Of a stretch of 40,780 nucleotides of DNA, positions 35,107 to 40,780 are shown in pieces. Every line of letters begins with the position of its first letter. Position 1 is the first letter of the stretch. Origin of the DNA: Acidobacteriaceae bacterium (GTDB taxonomy: Bacteria > Acidobacteriota > Terriglobia > Terriglobales > Acidobacteriaceae). A program made the translations under genes and the position numbers. The stretch covers positions 1-40,780 of the forward strand of contig JARLFX010000381.1 of NCBI GenBank assembly GCA_031296355.1, read 5' to 3'. The notes under the pieces were generated by a model, which was given only the letters and a program-made list of their open reading frames with translations, did not search any database and was not told the origin of the DNA.

Positions 35107-35874
35107 ATGAAGACTTCGGGTAATACGATTCTCATCACGGGGGGAGCCTCAGGAATTGGCCGCGGGCTGGCAGAGGCCTTTCATGCACTGGGCAACCAGG
35201 TCATCATTGCCGGACGCCGCAAGCAGGCGCTGGATGAAACCACCGCGGCGAATCCCGGTATGAAGTCGCTGGTGCTGGACGTGGAAGATCCGGCGGCGAT
35301 CCGCAGCTTTGCGGCTACGGTGGCGGCGGAGTTCCCTGGGCTGAACGTGCTGCTCAATAACGCCGGTATTATGCGGCCAGAGAATCTGCTGGCACAGCCG
35401 GAGGACCTGGGCGACGCCGAGGCGACCGTGACGACCAATTTGCTGGGCCCCATCCGGCTGACCGCAGCGCTGCTGCCGCTGCTGCTGAAGCGGCCGAGCG
35501 CCACCATCATGAATGTGTCGTCGGGGCTGGCGTTTATGCCGCTGGCGGCTACGCCGACGTATTGCGCCACCAAGGCGGCGATTCACTCGTACACGCAGTC
35601 GCTGCGCTACCAGTTGAAGGGTTCCAATGTGAGCGTGGTGGAGATCATTCCGCCGTACGTGCAGACGGAGCTGATGGGCGAAGCGCAGGCCGTGGATGAG
35701 CGTGCGATGCCGCTGCAGGAGTACCTGGCGGAGACGATGGAGATTCTGAGCAGCCAGCCCAATGTGACTGAGGTGTGCGTGGAGCGGGTCAAGCCGCTAC
35801 GCTATGCCGCCGAGAGTGGCAAGTATGGGCAGGCGTTCAAGGCGTTCAACGACGCGATGGCCGGTGGACACTAG
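35107..35874 (+). CDS. Short-chain dehydrogenase/reductase, DltE-like
   Basis: This is a 255-residue NAD(P)-dependent oxidoreductase of the classical SDR type. It has TGGASGIG (11-18) for the cofactor, LDVEDP, NNAG (84-87), the catalytic serine in NVSSGLAF, and YCATK (Tyr152, Lys156). The closest subgroup by eye is DltE/YdfG-like uncharacterised reductases, e.g. the segment EIIPPYVQTEL. The start at 35107 follows AAGGAGAG; the ATG at 35086 overlaps that ribosome site. Substrate is unknown, and neighbours give no pathway. Confidence 0.9.
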   Translation: MKTSGNTILITGGASGIGRGLAEAFHALGNQVIIAGRRKQALDETTAANPGMKSLVLDVEDPAAIRSFAATVAAEFPGLNVLLNNAGIMRPENLLAQPEDLGDAEATVTTNLLGPIRLTAALLPLLLKRPSATIMNVSSGLAFMPLAATPTYCATKAAIHSYTQSLRYQLKGSNVSVVEIIPPYVQTELMGEAQAVDERAMPLQEYLAETMEILSSQPNVTEVCVERVKPLRYAAESGKYGQAFKAFNDAMAGGH

Positions 35875-35884
35875 GGGAGAGGCG

Positions 35885-36064
35885 CTACTCTTCTTCTTCG
35901 CTCGCAGCCTTTGCTTCAATTTCCATGTCGCGGAACTCTTCGGAATCGAAGACGTCTCCGCAGATCTCACACTCGACGAATTCAGCATCTTCGTCGCGCG
36001 AAACAACGCGCACGCGGGGATGCTTGCAGTTTTTGGTGGGCTCAGCGTGGGATGCGACGGCCAT
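35885..36064 (-). CDS. Small acidic Cys-rich protein, probable zinc binder
   Basis: This 59-residue protein has Cys13/His15 (NCKHPR) and Cys32/Cys35 (ECEICGDVFD), a possible zinc site, and a very acidic C-terminus (EAKAASEEEE). I recognise no named family. The frame is open to an ATG at 36133, but the added residues are Arg/Pro-rich and overlap the likely promoter side; MAVASHAEPT at 36064 is the simpler start. Convergent with the SDR gene by 10 nt. Confidence 0.6.
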   Translation of the reverse strand: MAVASHAEPTKNCKHPRVRVVSRDEDAEFVECEICGDVFDSEEFRDMEIEAKAASEEEE

Positions 36065-36404
36065 GTAGAAGGGCGGTTTCGGGCGACGGGCGCGCGAGGT
36101 ACCGTGGCTGGATTTTCCAACGATGCGGCGCACTTGTCAATCCAAAAGGTGAGAGTTTCGGTGGACGAGGGCGTTTGGGCTGGAAAACAGGACGGATTAG
36201 GGGTTAACTTTTGTGGTTCGCCATCGTGCAATTGACTGGAATGAAAGCTCTTAGCGGAAATCAGGGGATTACTGCCTGCTGGCCGGGAACCCACTGCTGG
36301 ACGTAGCGGGCGGCGGGACAAGAGAAAGTTGCAACCGGGACCATAATGGTCGTACACTGAATCACGACTACTTTGGTCGCACAGAATGGCCAAAGACCGC
36401 GCCT
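36065..36404 (+). promoter_or_regulatory. iscR upstream region with candidate promoter and palindrome
   Basis: TTGCAA (36329-36334) and TACACT (36353-36358), 18 nt apart, form a plausible sigma-70 type promoter. The 11-bp palindrome ACCATAATGGT (36340-36350) sits between the two boxes, where a repressor would block transcription. Because the next gene encodes an Rrf2/IscR regulator, autoregulation through this site is a reasonable guess. No gene is seen in the rest of the stretch. Confidence 0.4.
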
Positions 36405-36878
36405 ATGCTGAGACTTACAAAAAAAGCGGACTACGGATTGATGGCGATGAAGTTCCTGGCAGAGCATGCCGCCAGTTCGGAGAGCGCCTCCGTCGCCAGT
36501 CAGGCGCAAAGCGCCAAAGATATTGCAGAGGCGTATCACATTCCTCACCAGTTGCTTGCAAAGATACTGCAGACGCTGGCGAAGGCTGGATTGCTGGTAT
36601 CGCACGCGGGAACAAACGGCGGGTATGCGCTGGCGCGGCCATCAGACAAAATTACGGCGTTTGAGATCGTTCGCGCGATCGACGGACCACTGTTCATTAC
36701 TTCCTGCATTACGGTGCATGGACCGTGCGACCTTACGAGTACCTGCACCATCAAAGAACCATTGCAGAAGGTGACGGACGGCATTCGCGACCTGCTTGCC
36801 GGCATCCGTTTATCTGAACTGATCGACCAGAACGCTATCAAGAGTCCAAAACAGGAACTGGTTACGCTGACGTACTGA
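36405..36878 (+). CDS. iscR: Rrf2-family iron-sulfur regulator (IscR-like)
   Basis: This 157-residue regulator has an N-terminal winged helix (LTKKADYGLMAMKFLAE, then SAKDIAEAYHIPHQLLAKIL and GTNGGYALARP) and the three cysteines expected to bind a [2Fe-2S] cluster: Cys101, Cys108 and Cys114, in place of the Cys92/98/104 of E. coli IscR. The spacing is C-x6-C-x5-C rather than C-x5-C-x5-C. It is the first gene of the ISC cluster and likely senses iron-sulfur supply. A candidate palindrome lies in its promoter region. The gene starts with ATG 36405. Confidence 0.9.
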   Translation: MLRLTKKADYGLMAMKFLAEHAASSESASVASQAQSAKDIAEAYHIPHQLLAKILQTLAKAGLLVSHAGTNGGYALARPSDKITAFEIVRAIDGPLFITSCITVHGPCDLTSTCTIKEPLQKVTDGIRDLLAGIRLSELIDQNAIKSPKQELVTLTY

Positions 36879-36967
36879 TTCAAGCGCCGGCACGAAGAAG
36901 TTCGGAATAGCGAGTGCGGCTCGCGTCACTCAATATTCAAACAAAAAGTTTAGAGGAGAACGGAACA

Positions 36968-38218
36968 ATGAGCATTGCCATTGACAGCAAGCTGCCTGAA
37001 GGCGTCCACCTTCCCATCTACATGGACAACCATGCAACCACACCGCTGGACCCGCGGGTGCTGGAGGCGATGATGCCGTACTTCACGCAGAAGTTCGGCA
37101 ACGCGGCCAGTCGCAATCACTCGTTCGGCTGGGAGGCGGAGCAGGCGGTGGAGACGGCGCGTGAGCAGATCGCGAAGCTGATCGGCGCATCGGCGAAGGA
37201 GATCATCTTCACCTCCGGCGCAACGGAATCAAACAATCTCGCGATCAAGGGCATTGCTGAGATGTACCGCGAGCGCGGCAACCACATCATCACGCAGGTG
37301 ACCGAGCACAAGGCTGTGCTGGACACCTGTAAGCGGCTGGAGAAGGCAGGCTGCAAGGTGACGTACCTGCCGGTGAAGGCTGACGGCTTGATCGACCTGG
37401 AGCAGTTGAAGGCTGCATTCACTGACAAGACCATCCTCGTGTCCATCATGTTCGCGAGTAATGAGATTGGCGTGATTCAGCCGGTGGAAGAGATTGGAAA
37501 GCTATGCCACGAGCGCGGCGTGATCTTCCACACGGATGCGGTGCAGGCCGTGGGTAAGGTGCCGGTGGATGTGCAGAAGATGAACATCGACGTGCTCTCG
37601 CTCTCAGGCCATAAGATCTATGGGCCCAAGGGAATTGGCGCGCTGTATGTGCGCCGTCGCAATCCGCGCGTGCTGATCTCTGAGCAGATCAACGGCGGCG
37701 GGCATGAGCGCGGCATGCGTTCGGGCACGCTGAATGTGCCGGGCATCGTCGGCCTGGGCAAGGCTTGCGAGATCTGCGGGCAGGAGATGGAGGCCGAGAC
37801 CAAGCGGCTGACCGAACTGCGCGATTACATGAAGAATAAGTTTGAGAGCAAGCTGGACTACGTGCACGTGAACGGCAACATGGAGCACCATCTGCCGGGC
37901 AATCTGAACATGAGCTTTGTGTATGTGGAGGGCGAGAGCCTGCTGATGGGGATCAACGACATCGCAGTTTCTTCAGGCTCTGCCTGCACCTCGGCCACGC
38001 TGGAGCCATCGTATGTACTGAAGGCGCTGGGTCTGGGAGATGATGTGGCGCACAGCTCTATCCGCTTCGGACTTGGCCGCTTCAACACGAAGGCGGAGGT
38101 GGACTACGTGGCGGACAAGCTGATCGACGTAGTGCTGCATCTGCGTGAACTCTCGCCGCTGTACGAGATGGTGAAAGAAGGAATCGATCTGAGCAAGATT
38201 GAGTGGGCAGCGCACTAA
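36968..38218 (+). CDS. iscS: Cysteine desulfurase IscS
   Basis: IscS takes sulfur from cysteine, with pyridoxal phosphate, and hands it to IscU. The 416-residue product has His114 (TEHKAVLDT), PLP Lys216 ([10 protein letters not shown]) and active-site Cys340 in [17 protein letters not shown], the flexible-loop form of group I (IscS/NifS) enzymes rather than SufS. The start ATG 36968 follows AGAGGAG; the frame extends to 36914 without a better signal. It is 89 nt after iscR and 44 nt before iscU. A NifS role is unlikely because no nif genes are near. Confidence 0.96.
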   Translation: MSIAIDSKLPEGVHLPIYMDNHATTPLDPRVLEAMMPYFTQKFGNAASRNHSFGWEAEQAVETAREQIAKLIGASAKEIIFTSGATESNNLAIKGIAEMYRERGNHIITQVTEHKAVLDTCKRLEKAGCKVTYLPVKADGLIDLEQLKAAFTDKTILVSIMFASNEIGVIQPVEEIGKLCHERGVIFHTDAVQAVGKVPVDVQKMNIDVLSLSGHKIYGPKGIGALYVRRRNPRVLISEQINGGGHERGMRSGTLNVPGIVGLGKACEICGQEMEAETKRLTELRDYMKNKFESKLDYVHVNGNMEHHLPGNLNMSFVYVEGESLLMGINDIAVSSGSACTSATLEPSYVLKALGLGDDVAHSSIRFGLGRFNTKAEVDYVADKLIDVVLHLRELSPLYEMVKEGIDLSKIEWAAH

Positions 38219-38262
38219 AAGCAGGGAACAGGGATTAGAACAATACGCACCAAGGAGAAAAT

Positions 38263-38685
38263 ATGGCATATAGCGAAAAGGTAGTGGACCACTACGAAAA
38301 CCCCCGCAATGTGGGTGCGATGGACAAGAGCCTGAGCGAAGTTGGCACAGGCCTGGTCGGCGCGCCGGAGTGCGGCGACGTGATGCGCCTGCAGATCAAG
38401 GTCAACCCCGAGACGCAGGTGATTGAAGACGCGAAGTTCAAGACCTTCGGTTGCGGTTCTGCTATTGCCAGCTCGTCGCTCGCGACAGAGTGGGTGAAGG
38501 GCAAGACGGTTGCCGAAGCATTGACCATCAGCAATACCGACATCGTGAAGGAGCTGGCGTTGCCGCCGGTGAAGATTCACTGTTCGGTATTGGCTGAGGA
38601 CGCGATCCGCGCGGCGATTGGCGACTGGAAGAAGAAGAACGGCGTGGCCGAAACGGCAGACGTAGCGACACCGGTAGCACAGTAA
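38263..38685 (+). CDS. iscU: Iron-sulfur cluster scaffold IscU
   Basis: IscU is the scaffold on which [2Fe-2S] clusters are assembled. This 140-residue protein starts MAYSEKVVDHYENPRNVGAM and has the three ligand cysteines Cys37 (APECGD, with Asp39), Cys64 (TFGCGSAIASSS) and Cys107. The chaperone-recognition motif LPPVKIHCS matches the LPPVK used by HscA, whose gene lies downstream. AAGGAG sits at a good distance from ATG 38263. The C-terminal tail after Cys107 is about 12 residues longer than in E. coli. Confidence 0.97.
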   Translation: MAYSEKVVDHYENPRNVGAMDKSLSEVGTGLVGAPECGDVMRLQIKVNPETQVIEDAKFKTFGCGSAIASSSLATEWVKGKTVAEALTISNTDIVKELALPPVKIHCSVLAEDAIRAAIGDWKKKNGVAETADVATPVAQ

Positions 38686-38703
38686 CGGCAACCTCTTCCC
38701 CGG

Positions 38704-38727
38704 CGGCGGGCCCAGTTGGTCCCGCCG
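38704..38727 (+). terminator. Hairpin between iscU and iscA, possible attenuator
   Basis: The perfect 7-bp stem CGGCGGG / CCCGCCG with a 10-nt loop that can add CC-GG pairs is followed by TGGTTGCTTT. It is GC-rich but the T run is weak, so it may lower or process downstream transcript rather than end it, giving less IscA, HscB and HscA than IscS and IscU. Confidence 0.5.
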
Positions 38728-38765
38728 TGGTTGCTTTAGCTGTAAAGCTGGAAAGAAGAGAACGT

Positions 38766-39200
38766 ATGAACACACTGACACAACTCGGAGCCCCTCCTGC
38801 GCCGGTAAATCCGCTGGCCAGCCAGACGGTGCTGAATGCGCATGGGCAGAGCGAGACGCAGAAGGGTATTCAACTGACGGAGCGCGCGCTGAAACGCATC
38901 CGCGTGGCGATGGCGAAGGAAAATGTTTCGCCGGAGCAGGGCGGGCTGCGCGTTGGCATCCAGGGCGGCGGCTGCAGTGGGCTGAGCTACAGTATTCGCT
39001 TTGATTCGCAGGCGCGTGAACGCGACCGGGTGTATGAGTTTGGCGACGACAATGTGAAGATCTTTGTCGATCCAAAATCATTTTTGTATCTGCATGGCAT
39101 GGTGCTGGACTACGAAGAGACGCTGATGCGCCAGGGCTTCAACTTCATCAATCCGAACTCGACCAAGAGCTGCGGGTGCGGTTCCTCATTTTCTGCTTAG
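38766..39200 (+). CDS. iscA: IscA/HesB-family A-type iron-sulfur carrier
   Basis: This is a 144-residue A-type carrier with the three conserved cysteines Cys70 (GGGCSGLSY), Cys136 and Cys138 (SCGCGSSF). The core from about residue 35 (IQLTERALKRIRVAM) is normal in length; the first 33 residues (Pro/Ala/Gln-rich) are an extension not found in the 107-residue E. coli IscA. Start ATG 38766 follows GGAAAGAAGAG. It delivers clusters from IscU to target proteins. The extension may be flexible or may reflect a wrong start, but no later ATG with a ribosome site was seen. Confidence 0.93.
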   Translation: MNTLTQLGAPPAPVNPLASQTVLNAHGQSETQKGIQLTERALKRIRVAMAKENVSPEQGGLRVGIQGGGCSGLSYSIRFDSQARERDRVYEFGDDNVKIFVDPKSFLYLHGMVLDYEETLMRQGFNFINPNSTKSCGCGSSFSA

Positions 39201-39243
39201 ATTTGCGCGGCGCGAGTGATCGTGCCGCATGTTTTTGTCTACT

Positions 39244-39861
39244 ATGATCGACTCCAACTATTTCTGTGTCTTCTCGCTGCCGCGCAAGCTGGGGCTGGAT
39301 ACGGCTGCGCTGGAGAAGGCGTATTACGCGCAGTCGCGCAAACTGCATCCGGATCGGTTTGCGGCAAAGCCTGTGGCGGAGCAAGAGACCGCGCTGGCTG
39401 AGGCTTCGCGGCTGAACGACGCATATCGCACGCTGAAGGACCCCATTGCGCGCACGGAGTATCTGCTGACGCTTGAGGGTGTGCAGCTGGATGAGCAGTC
39501 AAAGCAGGCGACCGATGCAGCGAAGACGGCGGGCATAGCGAAGAAGCAGATTGCGCCACCGGAGCTTCTGGAAGAAGTGTTTGAACTGAACATGCAATTG
39601 GAAGAGATGCGCATGAATCGCAAGATGGGCGAGGATGATCCTCAACTGGCGAAGGAATTGCAGGTTGCAAAGGCCAACTTTGAAGGCATGCTTGCCGTGA
39701 CGCAGACGGAACTGGAAGCGCTGTGGACGAAGTGGGATGCAGGTGTGGATGCGGATGATGCGAGCGCGAAAGATAGCGCAAAAAAAGAGCTGGTGGCGCT
39801 GCTGAACCGGCGCAGCTATGTACGGAATTTAGTGCGTGATGTGAATGAAGCGTTGGAGTAA
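39244..39861 (+). CDS. hscB: Fe-S co-chaperone HscB (J-domain)
   Basis: HscB is the J-domain partner that brings IscU to HscA and stimulates its ATPase. The 205-residue product has an N-terminal J domain with His35-Pro36-Asp37 (KLHPDRF) and a C-terminal three-helix bundle ([20 protein letters not shown]) used for IscU binding. There is no Cys-rich N-terminal zinc domain. ATG 39244 is taken as start; another at 39229 would add MFLST. Its place between iscA and hscA is the usual isc order. Confidence 0.93.
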   Translation: MIDSNYFCVFSLPRKLGLDTAALEKAYYAQSRKLHPDRFAAKPVAEQETALAEASRLNDAYRTLKDPIARTEYLLTLEGVQLDEQSKQATDAAKTAGIAKKQIAPPELLEEVFELNMQLEEMRMNRKMGEDDPQLAKELQVAKANFEGMLAVTQTELEALWTKWDAGVDADDASAKDSAKKELVALLNRRSYVRNLVRDVNEALE

Positions 39862-39872
39862 TTAGGAAAGCT

Positions 39873-40780
39873 ATGGCAGAACGAATTGTAGGCATCGATC
39901 TCGGAACGACGAACTCGCTGGTCGGGTTTATGCAGGGCGCGGAGCCTGTGATCATTCCGGGAGAAGACGGCGTGAATCTGGTGCCCAGCGTGGTGGCGGT
40001 GACGCCCGATGGCATCGCCGTGGGCAATGCCGCGCGCACGACGCTGCTAGCATCGCCGGCGGACGCTGTGTATTCGGCCAAGCGGTTGATGGGTCGCGAT
40101 CTGGCCGATGTGCAGGATGAGTTGAAGTTCTTTCCGTTTCAATTAGCAGATGATCTGAAGCCTGGCGAGGTGCTGCGGTTGAAGCTGGGCGGGCGCGAGT
40201 TTACGCCGCCGGAGATTTCGGCACTCATCCTGCAGCAGTTGAAGAAGAATGCAGAGAGATTTTTTGGCGGAGCGGTGAACAAGGCCGTGGTCACGGTGCC
40301 TGCGTATTTCAACGATGCACAGCGGCAGGCGACCAAGGACGCGGGACGCATTGCAGGGCTGGAGATTGTGCGGCTGGTGAATGAGCCCACTGCCGCGGCG
40401 CTGGCGTATGGGCTCGATAAGAAGCGCGATGGGTTGATCGCTGTGTATGACTTCGGCGGCGGCACGTTTGATGTTTCGATCCTGAAGCTGCACGAAGGTA
40501 TCTTTGAGGTGATCGCTACAAATGGCGACACACACCTGGGTGGCGACGACATCGACAACCTGCTCATCACGATTGCTCTGGATGATATTGCCGGCGATAT
40601 GGGCGTGAACCTGCGCGGCAATGGCGAGGTGCTACAGGCGCTGCGCAAGAGCGTGATTGAAGCGAAGATCGCGCTCTCCGCGAAAGAGACCGCGCAGTTG
40701 GAGGTGAAGCTGCCGGATGGCCGGAAGTATCTGCGCGAGATTACACGCGCGCAGTTTGAGCAGCTCGCTGCACCGGTGAT
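39873..40780 (+). CDS. hscA: Fe-S assembly Hsp70 chaperone HscA, cut by window end
   Basis: This is the N-terminal 302 residues of an Hsp70: [20 protein letters not shown], the ATP-binding [13 protein letters not shown] and [20 protein letters not shown]. Hsp70s with ISC context are HscA rather than DnaK: it follows hscB directly (11-nt gap) and the IscU upstream has the LPPVK recognition site. The nucleotide-binding domain is nearly complete; the substrate-binding domain lies beyond the window. AGGAAAG before ATG 39873 is the ribosome site. Ferredoxin (fdx) is expected next. Confidence 0.95.
   Translation, partial: MAERIVGIDLGTTNSLVGFMQGAEPVIIPGEDGVNLVPSVVAVTPDGIAVGNAARTTLLASPADAVYSAKRLMGRDLADVQDELKFFPFQLADDLKPGEVLRLKLGGREFTPPEISALILQQLKKNAERFFGGAVNKAVVTVPAYFNDAQRQATKDAGRIAGLEIVRLVNEPTAAALAYGLDKKRDGLIAVYDFGGGTFDVSILKLHEGIFEVIATNGDTHLGGDDIDNLLITIALDDIAGDMGVNLRGNGEVLQALRKSVIEAKIALSAKETAQLEVKLPDGRKYLREITRAQFEQLAAPV

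Overview
The window looks like a chromosomal piece of a high-GC acidobacterium of the Terriglobia type (Granulicella, Terriglobus or Edaphobacter-like). This is inferred from the protein repertoire, the GC- and GTG-rich coding style, the S8 protease with a Trp-rich repeat tail, the GH28 plant-polymer hydrolase and dispersed short palindromic repeats; it was not tested by a search. Most of the sequence is ordinary chromosome with dense, overlapping genes. Two stretches stand out as clearly lower in GC: the reverse-transcriptase gene (about 2320-4545) and the gene-free stretch before tRNA-Val (about 33780-34200). || Layout. 1-1868 (minus): N-terminal two thirds of gyrA, cut by the window edge. 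1992-2309: orphan XRE-type antitoxin-like regulator. 2350-4401 (minus): 683-residue reverse transcriptase of the defence (Abi/UG/DRT) type in an AT-richer island, followed by a repeat-rich spacer. 4799-8430 (minus): sodium:solute symporter, a four-cysteine mini-protein and larC. 8568-11887 (plus): phytoene-desaturase-like FAD oxidoreductase, thiamine-binding protein and secreted polygalacturonase. 12266-18788 (plus): an HD-GYP/GAF/GGDEF protein overlapping a four-gene oligopeptide-type ABC cluster. 19079-21271: secreted subtilase with 22 copies of TALWGA. 21387-21827 (minus): four-helix membrane protein. || 22050-29045 (plus) is the most unusual part. Seven genes are packed with overlaps or an 18-nt gap: polyprenyl diphosphate synthase, FtsX/MacB-type ABC permease, its ATPase, a degenerate cbb3 CcoN-like haem-copper subunit I, a small membrane protein, a fusion of a major-facilitator-like membrane domain with CcoO- and CcoP-like cytochrome c domains, and a YceI lipocalin-like isoprenoid-binding protein. 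Read together they suggest a dedicated membrane electron-transfer system built from cbb3 oxidase parts, with an isoprenoid made, exported and bound by neighbouring gene products. I know of no named system with this composition. || 29204-32044: PAS/GGDEF/EAL protein. 32056-33336 (minus): DctA-type symporter. 33452-33691 (minus): small basic protein. 34204-34280 (minus): tRNA-Val(GAC). 34439-35874 (plus): CDP-alcohol phosphatidyltransferase and a short-chain dehydrogenase. 35885-36064 (minus): another Cys-rich mini-protein. 36405-40780: an ISC iron-sulfur operon, iscR-iscS-iscU-iscA-hscB-hscA, with hscA cut by the window end. Two proteins with GGDEF domains (one with HD-GYP, one with EAL) make this stretch relatively rich in cyclic-di-GMP functions.
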